Shown: positions 26,607-37,344, numbered from the stretch's first letter. The stretch is 64,000 nt of DNA from Sphingobacteriales bacterium (GCA_012270485.1 JAAXIF010000031.1:37269-101268), one strand, 5' to 3'. The notes: generated by a model from the sequence alone, not told the origin. Made by a program: numbers and translations.

Positions 26607-28083
26607 AGTACTGGAACCATTGGCGGTTGGCATCCCACTTTTCAAATTCCTTGGCTACTTCGGTTAAGAAGCTGGCACCAATACTGCCATCGACAATACG
26701 ATGATCATAGCTTAATGAGAGATACATCATATGTCTAATGCCAATTGTATCGCCGTCTTTGGTTTCAATTACCATGGGGCGTTTTTTTATGGCGCCTACA
26801 GCTAGAATTGCTACTTGTGGTTGAGAGATAATAGGTGTTCCCATCAAACTCCCGAAAGTACCTACATTGGTTAAAGTGAAAGTACCACCGGTGGTATCAT
26901 CCGGTTTCAGTCTGTTGTTTCTAGCGGCATCAGCCAATCCATTTACGGCTTTGCTTAGTCCCACAATATTTAACTGATCGGCTCCTTTGATTACAGGAAC
27001 AATCAAGTTGCCGGATGGTAGGGCAGTAGCCATACCAATATTGATATCTTTTCTAACAATGATTTTATCTCCATCCACCGAACAATTGATCAATGGATAT
27101 TTTTCAATGATACGTGCAATACATTCAATGAACATTGGAGTGAATGTGAGCTTGGTGCCTTCTCTTTTCTCAAACTCATGCTTCACTTTTTCACGCCACT
27201 GTACCATATGGGTTACATCTGCTTCAGCAAAACTGGTTACGTGCGGACTGGTATGCTTACTGTCAACCATGTGTTTGGCAATCAGTTTGCGCATTCTATC
27301 CATTTCAATGATCTCAGTATTGCCATTAACTATTACTGAAGAAGGGTCACTTAATTTTCCTGAAGGGGTAACAACAGCACTTGTTGTTTCTGTTACAGAA
27401 GATGCCTCAACGGTTGGTTTAAGTGTTGTTTCAAATCTAGGTGATGCCTGAACAGGAGCAACCGGAGTTGTTGCAACAGCCGGTGCCGGAATATTGCCGG
27501 ATTTTTTATTGGCTACATATTGTAAAATATCTTTTTTGCTTACTCTACCATCAATACCTGTACCCGGAATTCTTTCCAATTCACTCAGACTAATCCCTTC
27601 ACTATTGGCAATATTGAGTACCAACGGTGAATAAAAGCGATTCACTGCGGGTTTGTCAAGAAGTTCTGTAGAGGCAGTGGCGGCAGGAACAAATGGGATT
27701 GTTTCCGGTACATTAACTTCAACCGGGGCAGGAGGAACCGCAATGGGTTCAGTACTCACTTCTTCTTTGGCGATACTCGCCTCTTCAACTTTGATTTCCT
27801 CTTGTGGAGCTGCTGTCGGAACAGTGGTTGCAGATCCATTTGCAGCAGTATTGATTCTGGCAATGACTGTACCGATGGGTACTACATCATTTACATTGAA
27901 TAAAATTTCTGTGATCACACCTTCTGCAGTAGAAGGTACTTCGCTGTCAACCTTATCTGTGGCGATATCCAGTACCGTTTCATCTTGTTTCACATGATCG
28001 CCCACCTTTTTATTCCATTTCAGAATGGTGGCTTCCATAATACTTTCGCCCAATTTGGGCATCACCAGTTCAGCAATTGCCAT
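26602..28083 (-). CDS. 2-oxo acid dehydrogenase E2 (dihydrolipoamide acyltransferase)
   Basis: A 493-residue protein with an N-terminal lipoyl domain (lipoylated Lys about 44 in DIATDKVDSEVP), an Ala/Pro/Val-rich linker, a peripheral subunit-binding domain (about 147-182, PLVLNIANSEGISLSELERIPGTG), a second linker, and the catalytic domain ending in SYDHRIVDG (His and Asp). The catalytic core IEMDRMRKLIAKHMVDSKHTSPHV suits a branched-chain, 2-oxoglutarate or pyruvate complex; the sequence does not decide which. The matching E1alpha may be the pdhA gene at 46216, which is not linked. Confidence 0.88.
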   Translation of the reverse strand: MAIAELVMPKLGESIMEATILKWNKKVGDHVKQDETVLDIATDKVDSEVPSTAEGVITEILFNVNDVVPIGTVIARINTAANGSATTVPTAAPQEEIKVEEASIAKEEVSTEPIAVPPAPVEVNVPETIPFVPAATASTELLDKPAVNRFYSPLVLNIANSEGISLSELERIPGTGIDGRVSKKDILQYVANKKSGNIPAPAVATTPVAPVQASPRFETTLKPTVEASSVTETTSAVVTPSGKLSDPSSVIVNGNTEIIEMDRMRKLIAKHMVDSKHTSPHVTSFAEADVTHMVQWREKVKHEFEKREGTKLTFTPMFIECIARIIEKYPLINCSVDGDKIIVRKDINIGMATALPSGNLIVPVIKGADQLNIVGLSKAVNGLADAARNNRLKPDDTTGGTFTLTNVGTFGSLMGTPIISQPQVAILAVGAIKKRPMVIETKDGDTIGIRHMMYLSLSYDHRIVDGSIGASFLTEVAKEFEKWDANRQWFQYL

Positions 28084-28293
28084 ACAGTTCGTAGTGTTTA
28101 AAATAATGATCTAAAAATCAGAAAACGCCTAACCATCTATCCCATGATATCCCCTGCAAAACTTACGCCTGTTTGTTTTCAGGGGGCAATATTAGTGAGA
28201 AAATAGACAATTTGAGGATCAAATGTGAAAAAACTAACCTCAGGTTATGCACACAATTTTCAGACTCTTTCCAGACAAGGATTTTCGGTCAAT

Positions 28294-29550
28294 TTAAACA
28301 TGTCCGAGAATCATTTTTCGTAAGAGATTCAGCGCATTAATGCTGGTTAATTCAATATTTCTGGATCGGTCAAATCGAAATTGAAAAAGCTCGGTGATCG
28401 TTTTTCCCGAGGATGACACAGCTACCCATACCATACCCACAGGTTTTTGATCTGTTCCACCCCGAGGTCCCATGATGCCACTAACTGCCACCGCATAGTC
28501 TGTATTCATGGCGGTTCGTGCTGTTTCTGCCATTACTTTCACCGTCTCTTCACTCACTGCTCCTTTGGTTGCTAAAATTTCATGGGGTACCGACAACAAT
28601 CGCTCTTTTATCTCATTGGCGTAACTAACGATACTACCCTTGTAATATGCAGAAGATCCATCATGCTTGGTGATGAGATGAGCAATATATCCACCCGTAC
28701 AGCTTTCAGCAGTTGTTACAGTTTGGTTTCGCTCTTTCAACAATTTGCCGACCACCAATTCCATAGGTATGTCACTATCTGTAACCAAATATTTTTCAGT
28801 ACGTTGTAATAGTTGTTGAAAATAAATGGCAATGTCCTTTTCCAGTTGAGCGGCATCCAAGCCTGTACCACTTAAACGAAGTCTAACCATTCCATAATTG
28901 GGTAAATACGCGAGTTTGATATGAGATGGTAATGCAGTTTCTATGTCCTGTATCATTTCAGCTAAGAATGATTCTCCAATTCCGGCAGTTAATAGGGTTT
29001 GATGTCTGATGAATCCGGTACTGAATCTTTTTTCAATCAAAGGAATTACATGCGCCTTCATGATCCACTTCATTTCATGAGGTACACCGGGCATGGAAAC
29101 AAAAATGACACCCTCTTTTTCAAACAACATTCCGGGTGCAGTACCTCGCTCATTCTTCAAAACGGTACACACATCCGGTACTTCTGCTTGTTTTCTATTA
29201 CGCTCAATCATCGGACGCTTTAGTATCCTTTCAAAAATATCCGTGACATGGGCTAGGGTAGCTTCATCCATGATCATCTTGCCGCCAAAGTATTCACAGA
29301 GTAAAGGTTTGGTAATATCATCAGCAGTAGGTCCCAATCCACCCGTGATCAATACAATGGATGCTTTCTTACGTTCAGTTTCCAATGCATTCCAGATATC
29401 TTCCCTAACATCTCCCACTGATACACGGTTTTTTACCAGTATACCGGCTTTATTCAATTCCTGTGCAATCCACGCGCTGTTGGTGTCAATAACCTGTCCG
29501 ATCAACAATTCATCTCCGATCGTTATAATGGAGGCAAAAACTTTTTCCAT
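28294..29550 (-). CDS. cinA: CinA-like nicotinamide-nucleotide amidohydrolase
   Basis: A 418-residue protein. The N-terminal MoCF_biosynth-like domain (residues 1-170; IITIGDELLIGQVIDTNSAWIAQEL, LITGGLGPTADDITK, SMPGVPHEM) joins a C-terminal CinA amidase domain (about 255-415; TVTTAESCTGGYIAHLIT, VSGIMGPRGGTDQKPVGMVW). The family removes the amide of NMN (PncC activity) and its N-terminal domain can act as an ADP-ribose pyrophosphatase. Full length. The Ser of AESCTGG is present. Confidence 0.92.
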   Translation of the reverse strand: MEKVFASIITIGDELLIGQVIDTNSAWIAQELNKAGILVKNRVSVGDVREDIWNALETERKKASIVLITGGLGPTADDITKPLLCEYFGGKMIMDEATLAHVTDIFERILKRPMIERNRKQAEVPDVCTVLKNERGTAPGMLFEKEGVIFVSMPGVPHEMKWIMKAHVIPLIEKRFSTGFIRHQTLLTAGIGESFLAEMIQDIETALPSHIKLAYLPNYGMVRLRLSGTGLDAAQLEKDIAIYFQQLLQRTEKYLVTDSDIPMELVVGKLLKERNQTVTTAESCTGGYIAHLITKHDGSSAYYKGSIVSYANEIKERLLSVPHEILATKGAVSEETVKVMAETARTAMNTDYAVAVSGIMGPRGGTDQKPVGMVWVAVSSSGKTITELFQFRFDRSRNIELTSINALNLLRKMILGHV

Positions 29551-29592
29551 ACTTTACAGACGCTTAATTTTAATGCAAGGTAAAACGCATTT

Positions 29593-30981
29593 ATGAGAAG
29601 ACTTGTTTACATGTCTATTTGTTTATTCAGTTTCATCCATTCTGTCACATCGCAATCTGTACAAGAAAGATTGGATAAGGCTTTTCAGCAATTCATAGCC
29701 GATCCTCAGATGCGGCATGCCATTGCGGGAATTTCAGTGGTGAACAGTGAATCCGGACAAATACTCCTCGAATACAATGGAAATACCGGACTTGCCCCGG
29801 CTAGTTGTCAGAAATTGGTGACCAGTGCTACAGCTTTGGAATTATTGGGCATTAACTATCGCTATAAAACTGAAATTGGCTATGATGGAGAGATCAAAGA
29901 TGGCAAATTGACGGGTAACATACATATTAAAGGATTTGGAGATCCCACTTTGGGTAGTTGGCGATACACTGGTACCAGTGATACGTCCATTATCAAACAA
30001 TGGCAGAAAAAGATCAGGGATTTGCGTATCAAAAAAATCGATGGACAAATTATGGTACATGCTGATCAATGGGAGACAGCTTCTGTTCCCGGTGGCTGGC
30101 CTTGGGATGATATGGGTAATTATTACGGAGCGGGTGCTTACGGATTGAATTGGAGAGAAAATCAATATGATCTTATATTGAAATCCGGACCCAATCCCGG
30201 TGATAAAGTCATGATCGCTAAAATGATCCCTGTACTGCATAACATGATCTTTACCAATGAACTTGTGGCAGGTAAAAAGGGTAGTGGTGATAACGCGTAT
30301 ATTTATTCAGCTCCTTATAATGATCGGGCATTTATCCGCGGAACCATTCCACCCGCGCAATCTGCTTTTACTATTTCAGGGTCAATGACTGATCCCGCCA
30401 TGCAACTTGGTTATACATTAGCCGCTGCTTTAGCCGACGGGGCCGGAAAGCAACCGGGTGTACGAGCGCAGTCGAATCAAAAAAGTTTTCAATCCATTCA
30501 TGTACAATATTCCCCCGTATTGGATAGCATCAATTATTGGTTCATGCGTAAGAGTGTAAACCTCTATGGAGAAGCGCTTGTGAAAACATTTGCTTTTGAA
30601 AAAAATGGAAAAGGGGCAACGGAAGATGGATTAGAGATCATGAAAGATTTTTGGAAAACCTGAGGCATTGATCCGGCAGCTTTGCGTATGATTGATGGGA
30701 GTGGATTATCACCTCAGAATCGGGTAACGACCAATAGCTTGGTAAAAGTATTACAGTATGCTCGTTCTCGTTCTTGGTTTGCGCAGTATATGGCTGCATT
30801 TCCTGAGTATAATAAAATGAAATTAAAAAGCGGAACCATTGGAGGCTCAAAGGGATTTGCAGGGTATCATACTTCAAAAGAAGGGATCACTTATACAATT
30901 GCCTTCATCGTAAACAATTATAATGGGTCTGCTAATGAGATTGTACGAAAAATGTTTTTGGTATTAGATGAATTAAAATAA
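29593..30981 (+). pseudogene. dacB: D-Ala-D-Ala carboxypeptidase/endopeptidase (PBP4-type), split by an in-frame TGA
   Basis: The two track ORFs 29593-30663 and 30682-30981 are in the same frame and separated only by a TGA at 30661-30663 plus six codons. The first part has a signal peptide, the catalytic SxxK (PASCQKLVTS, about residue 76) and the PBP4 middle region; the second has DGSGLSPQNR and the KSG box (KLKSGTIGG). Reading through, FWKT-stop-GIDPAALRMIDGSGLS continues the family alignment without loss, so a single base change explains it. Without readthrough the protein lacks two of its three active-site motifs. A sequencing error is the main alternative. Confidence 0.85.
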
Positions 30982-31024
30982 ATAGATTTCAATCATTGCC
31001 ATTCTATCAACAAAAAACAGCAGT

Positions 31025-31453
31025 ATGAGTCAACAAAGTTTTAACAGCCACAGACGCTATGTACCCCTATGGCACTATGTAACAGCACCCGCCATATTCA
31101 GTTTGTTAATCGGTTCATTTTATAACCTAAAAGATGCTACGGAAAGTAATCTCTATTCTGCCTCTTTAATTTGTTTGATTGCAGTCATTTTGGTATTGAT
31201 TTTCTGGTATGTACGTGCTTTTGCCTTGAAAGCCCAAGACAGGGCTATTCGAGCAGAAGAGCAATTCCGTCACTTTATCTTAACAGGTAAGCCTTTGCCT
31301 AAGGAATTAAGATTGAGACAGATCATTGCCTTGCGTTTTGCTTCTGATGAGGAATTCCCGGCATTGGCGGAGCAAGCAGCCCGTGAAAAAATGGGCAATA
31401 AGGAAATCAAAGCTTCAATAAAACATTGGAAACCAGATTACAGCAGGGTTTAA
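31025..31453 (+). CDS. DUF6526-like two-helix membrane protein
   Basis: A 142-residue protein with two membrane helices (about residues 18-34 and 47-66) and a soluble charged C-terminus (DRAIRAEEQFRHFILTGKPLPKELRLRQIIALRFASDEEF). This is the pattern of a small membrane protein family common in Bacteroidota (DUF6526 as I recall). No function known. It overlaps the thioesterase gene by 4 nt tail to tail. Confidence 0.7.
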   Translation: MSQQSFNSHRRYVPLWHYVTAPAIFSLLIGSFYNLKDATESNLYSASLICLIAVILVLIFWYVRAFALKAQDRAIRAEEQFRHFILTGKPLPKELRLRQIIALRFASDEEFPALAEQAAREKMGNKEIKASIKHWKPDYSRV

Positions 31454-31863
31454 TTCATAAAATAAGGCAATAATTTTTCTCTCAGGGTTTCCGGCATGGA
31501 AGCCCTTTTTCCTGTCTCGCTATTGATGAAAAATAAAGTGACTTTACCGGTAGTTAATAGCTTGCCTTTTTCATTGTACACTTCATTGTAAAAAGAAATG
31601 CTATGGTCTGCTGGTAACTCTTTTAAGATGGTTTTGATGGTAATGAGGTCATCATAATGTGCCGGACGTAGGTAACGGACTTCCATCTCAACAACCGGCA
31701 TACGGATCCCCATTTCTTCCATCGTCTTATATGTAAAACCCAACTCACGAATACATTCTGTTCTGCCTACCTCGAAGTATTGTGCATAGTTGCCATAGTA
31801 TACAATATCCATTTGATCTGTTTCTGCATATCGTACTCTTAAGTTGGTCACATGGCTGTACAT
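31450..31863 (-). CDS. YbgC-like acyl-CoA thioesterase
   Basis: A 137-residue hotdog-fold protein. RVRYAETDQMDIVYYGNYAQYFEVGRTE contains the catalytic Asp of the 4-hydroxybenzoyl-CoA thioesterase/YbgC group, and EMEVRYLRPAHYDDLITI is the central strand pair. It would hydrolyse acyl-CoA thioesters. Full length. The 3' ends of this gene and the DUF6526-like gene overlap by 4 nt. Confidence 0.88.
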   Translation of the reverse strand: MYSHVTNLRVRYAETDQMDIVYYGNYAQYFEVGRTECIRELGFTYKTMEEMGIRMPVVEMEVRYLRPAHYDDLITIKTILKELPADHSISFYNEVYNEKGKLLTTGKVTLFFINSETGKRASMPETLREKLLPYFMN

Positions 31864-32021
31864 AGTTATCCTGATTTGTTGACAAACTTACACCCTCCAT
31901 CTGTTTTTCCACAAATGCATGTTAAGTCTTTCCTTACAAAACGCTAATACTACCTTTAAAACAGGGTTTTCGCTTTTCATTAAGAAAGAAACAAAAATCT
32001 TTGTTACCAAGCAGACCGAAT

Positions 32022-35000
32022 ATGATGAACAAATTTTTTTCTATATGCTTGCTCACCGCGGGATTGGCGGTTAGTACACAGGTTAATGCACAGTTGAGTC
32101 AACAGTTACAGGATCCGGATGCTGAATTCAAACAGGCAAAGGAAATGTTTCAAAATGACCAGTATGGATTGGCTTATCCTGTCTTCAAAAAAATATATAG
32201 TCATGGTACAGCTACTACTAATTTGTCGTTTGCTGTACAACTGGAAGCGCGGTACTATTATATTTTATGTGGATTAAAACTCAATGATTCTACAGCTGCG
32301 CCCATGGCGGCAGATTTTGTTGAACAGGAGAATGATGTGCCACATGTTCAAATGATGCGTTTCCATTTGGGCGAATATTATTATCGTAGGAAGCAATTGC
32401 CGGAAGCAGTTGCCTGTTACGAAAAAGCAAATATTGCCAACCTGAGTAACCGGGAGATCGCCGATATGAAATTTCATCAGGCTTACGGTTATTTCACCAT
32501 GGTACAATTTGATAAGGCCAGACCTTTATTCAATGCCATTCGTCAGATTCCACAAGATCCGAATTACATTGATGCCAATTATTATTATGGCTTCATCGCA
32601 TTCAATGATAAAAAATATGATGAGGCAATTGCTAGTTTTCAAATTGCCGAGCAATCCAAAGATTATCAAAATGTCATTCCCTTTTATTTGACTGAGATTT
32701 ACTACTTCAAAGGAGATAGAAATAAAGCACTGGAATATGGAGAGGCGGCACTGAATAAAGGTGGACAATACTATGATCTGCAATTGAGACAGTTGGTTGG
32801 ACATTTATACTTTGAAAAGCGGCAGTATGCAAAAGCGTTGCCTTATATCGAAAAATATGTAGCAGGTACGCCAAAGGTTAGAAGAGAAGATATGTATGAG
32901 TTGGCGTATTGTTATTATGAAGCCAAAAATTGGACAAAAGCCATCGAGGGATTAAAACAATTGGGCGGTGGTGAAGACTCTTTGGCACAAAACAGTATGT
33001 ACCTGCTGGCAGATGCTTATTTAAAAACGAATGATAAGCAAAATGCACGCAATGCTTTTCAATTTTGTTCCGATAACAATAGTAATGCTTTACAAAAAGA
33101 AGTCTCACTCTTCAATTATGCTAAGCTTTCTTATGATTTGGGCTATATGGATGCAGCGTTGAAAGGATTTCAGTCTTTTACAGCTGCTTATTCTTCTTCT
33201 AATATGTTGCAGGAAGCAAGAGAACTTTTGGTGAGTACTTTGGCGAATACCAGTAATTATAAAGATGGTCTTGCATTGTATGAAAGTTTACCGGTAAGAA
33301 GTGAGAATGCCATGAAGATTTATCCCAAATTATTATATGGCAGATCGGTAGAATTGATCAATGATCAGCAGATCAATCAGGCGGAACCTTTGTTGAACAG
33401 ACTGTTGGAAATCCCGTACAATAATAACCTTGTTGCACTTACACGTTTTTGGAAAGGAGAAATTGCTTACCGAAATGGTAACAATGAAGCGGCTATTCAG
33501 CATTTTACTGAGTATATCAAAAATCCTGTGACCAACGGAGAAGTAAACGTGGTGAATGCCAGGTATAGTTTGGGTTATGCTTTGTTGAAAACGGAAAATT
33601 ATCCCGCCGCGAAGGAGCAGTTCGAAATGATTACAAAAAGCATCACAGCTAATGCATCTAACATTGAAAAAGATGCTTATCTGCGTGCAGCTGATTGTTA
33701 CTTTATGAACAAAGAGTTCAAAAAAGCTTTGGGAATGTATGATCAGGTGCTGAGCATGCAATTGAATACAGCTGATTATGCATTATATCAAAAAGCAGTC
33801 ATCGCTGGAGCGATGAACCAGAATACAGAGAAATTAAAGCTGTTGCAAAGTCTGGAAACCAGATTCCCTTCTTCAGCATATATCGCTGATGCAGCTTTAG
33901 AACAGGCCAATACTTATTTAGCAGATGAGAATTATGAGGCAGCATTGATACCACTGAATAAAATATTGAAGTCGCAAAAAGCAGTCAGCATCCATCCTGA
34001 AGCCTATTTGAAATCAGGGATTGCTTACTTCAACCTCGATAAAAATGAAGAGTCGTTGAATCAATTCAAAACTTTGGTATCTGGTTATCCAAATTCTGCT
34101 GAGACTGATGCGGCAGTAGAGTATATCAGGAATTTATTTATAGAAAAACAACAGCCCGGTGAGTTTGTTTCTTTTATGCGTTCCAATGGAAGACCTGTTA
34201 CCTATAACGAAGAAGATTCCCTGACTTTTAAATCCGCGATGCTACGTTATGATGTAAAAGATATGTCGGGGGCTAAAAATGGTTTCAAAGATTATTTATC
34301 GAAGTTCCCTGATGGGAGATATGCTATTGAAGCCAACTATTTTTCAGCAGAAATTTTTGTAACAGACAAGTTATTGAAAGAAGCGTTGCCTTTTTATGCA
34401 GCAGTGGCTGAAAAGGGAGTGAGTGTATTTGCCGAAAGAAGTGTGTTGCAGGCTGCACGTATTCATTATTTCGAGTTGAAAGATTATACCAATGCTGAAA
34501 AATATTTCAGTCAGTTGAAAACGATTGCCACACAACAGGAAAACAAACTGGAAGCGATGCGTGGATTACTTCGCTGTCAGTTTAAAGCACAAAAATGGAC
34601 AGAAGCTGCTCCCAATGCGGAAGATTTATTAAAACAAACAGGTATCGCTACCGATGATCGCATGATGGCCAATTTGGTGGTAGCGAAAAATTACCAGTTG
34701 AATAAACAACCTGATCTCGCCATTGCCGCATACCGACAAGTGATGCAAACCGGTAAATCAGAGTATGGGGCAGAATCTCAGTATCGTATTGCAGAGATAT
34801 TATTCCAGCAAGATAAACTTACCGAAGCCGAAACGGCGGCTTTTGATGTGATCAAAAAATCAGGCTCTTATGAGTTTTGGGTAACCCGCAGTTATTTACT
34901 GTTGGGAGATATTTACTTCAAGCAAAAAGACCTGTTCAATGCAGAAGCTACTTTCAAGAGTATTGTTGATAATGCTACCATTATTGAATTAAAAGAAGAA

Positions 35001-35066
35001 GCACAACAAAAATTGAAACTAGTATTGGAAGAGAAAAATAAAATCAATAAAGTAGAACAAGAATAA
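32022..35066 (+). CDS. large secreted TPR protein
   Basis: A 1014-residue protein from ATG 32022 (MMNKFFSICLLTAGLAVSTQVNAQ signal peptide). It is built almost wholly of tetratricopeptide repeats (for example ANYYYGFIAFNDKKYDEAIASFQIAE, AYLKSGIAYFNLDKNEESLNQFKTLV, AESQYRIAEILFQQDKLTEAET). It is a periplasmic scaffold rather than an enzyme. The outer-membrane barrel gene begins 10 nt downstream and a small HU-like gene follows that without a gap, so the three form an operon and probably act together at the envelope. Confidence 0.85.
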   Translation: MMNKFFSICLLTAGLAVSTQVNAQLSQQLQDPDAEFKQAKEMFQNDQYGLAYPVFKKIYSHGTATTNLSFAVQLEARYYYILCGLKLNDSTAAPMAADFVEQENDVPHVQMMRFHLGEYYYRRKQLPEAVACYEKANIANLSNREIADMKFHQAYGYFTMVQFDKARPLFNAIRQIPQDPNYIDANYYYGFIAFNDKKYDEAIASFQIAEQSKDYQNVIPFYLTEIYYFKGDRNKALEYGEAALNKGGQYYDLQLRQLVGHLYFEKRQYAKALPYIEKYVAGTPKVRREDMYELAYCYYEAKNWTKAIEGLKQLGGGEDSLAQNSMYLLADAYLKTNDKQNARNAFQFCSDNNSNALQKEVSLFNYAKLSYDLGYMDAALKGFQSFTAAYSSSNMLQEARELLVSTLANTSNYKDGLALYESLPVRSENAMKIYPKLLYGRSVELINDQQINQAEPLLNRLLEIPYNNNLVALTRFWKGEIAYRNGNNEAAIQHFTEYIKNPVTNGEVNVVNARYSLGYALLKTENYPAAKEQFEMITKSITANASNIEKDAYLRAADCYFMNKEFKKALGMYDQVLSMQLNTADYALYQKAVIAGAMNQNTEKLKLLQSLETRFPSSAYIADAALEQANTYLADENYEAALIPLNKILKSQKAVSIHPEAYLKSGIAYFNLDKNEESLNQFKTLVSGYPNSAETDAAVEYIRNLFIEKQQPGEFVSFMRSNGRPVTYNEEDSLTFKSAMLRYDVKDMSGAKNGFKDYLSKFPDGRYAIEANYFSAEIFVTDKLLKEALPFYAAVAEKGVSVFAERSVLQAARIHYFELKDYTNAEKYFSQLKTIATQQENKLEAMRGLLRCQFKAQKWTEAAPNAEDLLKQTGIATDDRMMANLVVAKNYQLNKQPDLAIAAYRQVMQTGKSEYGAESQYRIAEILFQQDKLTEAETAAFDVIKKSGSYEFWVTRSYLLLGDIYFKQKDLFNAEATFKSIVDNATIIELKEEAQQKLKLVLEEKNKINKVEQE

Positions 35067-35076
35067 ATTGGCATAC

Positions 35077-36816
35077 ATGAAGCGCATATTATATACATTT
35101 TGCTTAACCTTCATCTCTCTTTGGATTGTGGGTAATGCAGATGCCCAAAGAAGACGCAGTACAAAGAAGAAAGTAACGGTCGCAAGGAATGAAAGTAAAC
35201 CAGCAACATCCAACGAAACCCGAATGGATGCTGCGGCACTTGCTGATACTTCGTCGCCCAGAGTCGTAACCATTACATCTGCATTTAAACCTTCGCTGAA
35301 GAATGCTGCTAAAATTAATTTTACGGCTGCATCTACTTATGTAGACTCTTCACGTACACCGGTAACATACGCTGTTCCGGCTCAGAATTTATTTTTCTCT
35401 TATCAGCCGGTGCCCATCAAGCCATTGGCATTGCCTGCAGACACAGGATATCGTTGGCAGAATGATCATTCTATTCGAGCAGGACTGGGAAATTTTAATA
35501 GCTTTTTGGTGGCAGGTTCCTTTTCTTTTGGAGATGGGGTAAAGAGTAATACCATTGTGAATGCAGATTATCTATCTAATAAAGGAGACCTGTTTGCACA
35601 GCAGTTTGCAAAACTCGGTCTGAGTGTATTGTCTGTATTTAATACCAACAATAACAATGAATGGACTACCAAGGCAACTTATAAAAACACAACCCGTTAT
35701 TTTTATGGGTTTGATAGTAGCACGCTTAATATCAAGAAAGAAGATTTACTGCAAAGGTTCAATGAAGCGGGTATAGAGATTGGGTTAAGGAATAAAAAAG
35801 CCAATGCTTTTAATATTACATATGCTCCTAAACTCAGTTTAAAATATTTTGCTGATAATCGTCAGGGTAAAGAATACAATGCCATACTGGAAGCGCCATT
35901 ACGAAAGACCTTCGCCAAAAAATTTGCGATTGATCTTGGAGTCTTTGCAGACATTGCAAGTACTACTTTTGCACCTCCCAATCAGAGTAAGATCACGAAC
36001 AATTTGTTTTATGTGAGCCCATCTGTTCAGTTTCAATCATCAAGTTTCAAACTCAATGCGGGTATTCGTCTATCTTGGAATAATGGTAAGTATGAAACAT
36101 TGCCCAATATAACTGCAGAAGCCAAAGTAGGAGAGACAGGACTACTGGTTGAACTGGGATGGGTAGGATATTTTCAAAAAAATGGATACCGTACGCTGAC
36201 AGATATCAATCCATGGATTTTCCAGCCCAATCGTCTTGAAAACACAAAAGTTGGAGAACAATATGCAGGTATTCGCGGAGCTGCAGGCAATCATCTAACC
36301 TATCGGGCCAGGCTCTCATTTATGCGAATGAATAACCAAGCTTTGTTCCCAACCTCAAGAGTTTCAATAGAAGGAAGATTCTTTGATGTATTTTTCGAGC
36401 CACAAATGGATGTAGTACAGTTGCATGGTGAGATTGGCTATACATTGCAAGAGAAACTATCGATATTGGGTGGAGTTACCTACCGTCAATTCACATCTTT
36501 ACAAACAGCTGAAAAAGCATGGGGATTATTGCCGTTAGAAGTAACTGGAGCATTGCGCTGGAAAATGTTCAAAGACTTACAATTAAAGGCGGATGTTTTC
36601 TTGTGGGATGGCAGTCACTATAGAGACGTCAATCTAGCCACTTTTAAATTAGATCCTGCCGCAGACCTCAATATTGGTGCTGAGTTTTCTGTAATGCCCA
36701 AATTGAATCTCTGGGTACAATTGAACAATGTCCTGAACAATCGATATCGCCGTTGGCATCAATATGAAGTTCTGGGCTTGAATGTTTTAGGCGGAGTTGT
36801 ATATTCGTTCCGGTAA
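35077..36816 (+). CDS. outer-membrane beta-barrel protein
   Basis: A 579-residue protein from ATG 35077 (MKRILYTFCLTFISLWIVGNADAQ signal peptide; the TTG at 35068 only adds three residues). After a basic stretch (RRRSTKKK) and a Ser/Thr-rich linker come alternating strands (IRAGLGNFNSFLVAGSFSF, LNAGIRLSWNNGKYE, VFLWDGSHYRDVNLATFKL) ending in GGVVYSFR, the aromatic-ending C-terminus of outer-membrane barrels. No TonB-dependent plug domain is visible. Co-transcribed with the TPR gene upstream. Confidence 0.8.
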   Translation: MKRILYTFCLTFISLWIVGNADAQRRRSTKKKVTVARNESKPATSNETRMDAAALADTSSPRVVTITSAFKPSLKNAAKINFTAASTYVDSSRTPVTYAVPAQNLFFSYQPVPIKPLALPADTGYRWQNDHSIRAGLGNFNSFLVAGSFSFGDGVKSNTIVNADYLSNKGDLFAQQFAKLGLSVLSVFNTNNNNEWTTKATYKNTTRYFYGFDSSTLNIKKEDLLQRFNEAGIEIGLRNKKANAFNITYAPKLSLKYFADNRQGKEYNAILEAPLRKTFAKKFAIDLGVFADIASTTFAPPNQSKITNNLFYVSPSVQFQSSSFKLNAGIRLSWNNGKYETLPNITAEAKVGETGLLVELGWVGYFQKNGYRTLTDINPWIFQPNRLENTKVGEQYAGIRGAAGNHLTYRARLSFMRMNNQALFPTSRVSIEGRFFDVFFEPQMDVVQLHGEIGYTLQEKLSILGGVTYRQFTSLQTAEKAWGLLPLEVTGALRWKMFKDLQLKADVFLWDGSHYRDVNLATFKLDPAADLNIGAEFSVMPKLNLWVQLNNVLNNRYRRWHQYEVLGLNVLGGVVYSFR

Positions 36817-37344
36817 ATGGGAACCATGATACAACAGCTACTGATCAAATACCTCATCCAAAATGGCCGATTAGGGATACCAGATATCGGTATATTTCAG
36901 GTTAAACGTATACCTGCGCAAGTGGTGGCTGCCGGTACAGCCATCAAAGGCCCTGTATCTTTGATTACGTATCATGCAGAACCGGTTCCTGCAGATAAGC
37001 ATTTGTTTGAATTTTTGTCTTCAGAAACGGAAACAGATGAAGTTGCTGCAATAGGTCAATTCAATGCGTGGACGCAGGAATTAAAACAGAAAATTTTTGA
37101 TCACCAGTCTGTTGAATTGCCATTTATTGGTACGCTTTTACTCGATCAGGATGGAAATATAATACATACAGCCCCCGAATCAGCAATTGGATATCAGTCT
37201 GTTTCATTACCGGAAGGGGTGGTATTGGAAACCACAGTGGCAGCAGAAGGAGAAGAAATTTCACCATCAGATGCATCTTGGTGGATCTATGCCATTATTT
37301 TATTACTATTAGGTGTTGCCGCCATCGCCTATTATTACCTATAA
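36817..37344 (+). CDS. HU-CCDC81-like domain protein with C-terminal membrane anchor
   Basis: A 175-residue protein starting directly at the base after the upstream TAA (ATG 36817; ATG 36826 is an alternative). The N-terminus IQQLLIKYLIQNGRLGIPDIGIFQVKR resembles the bacterial HU-CCDC81 domain, which in Bacteroidota often precedes a SPOR domain. A second small domain follows (LKQKIFDHQSVELPFIGTLLLDQDG) and the C-terminus is a single membrane helix (WIYAIILLLLGVAAIAYYYL). There is no SPOR domain here. Envelope-linked by context; exact role unknown. Confidence 0.65.
   Translation: MGTMIQQLLIKYLIQNGRLGIPDIGIFQVKRIPAQVVAAGTAIKGPVSLITYHAEPVPADKHLFEFLSSETETDEVAAIGQFNAWTQELKQKIFDHQSVELPFIGTLLLDQDGNIIHTAPESAIGYQSVSLPEGVVLETTVAAEGEEISPSDASWWIYAIILLLLGVAAIAYYYL

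Noticed and set aside
30661-30663. Selenocysteine codon in dacB
   Set aside because: PBP4-type enzymes do not use selenocysteine at this place and I see no SECIS-like hairpin right after the TGA.
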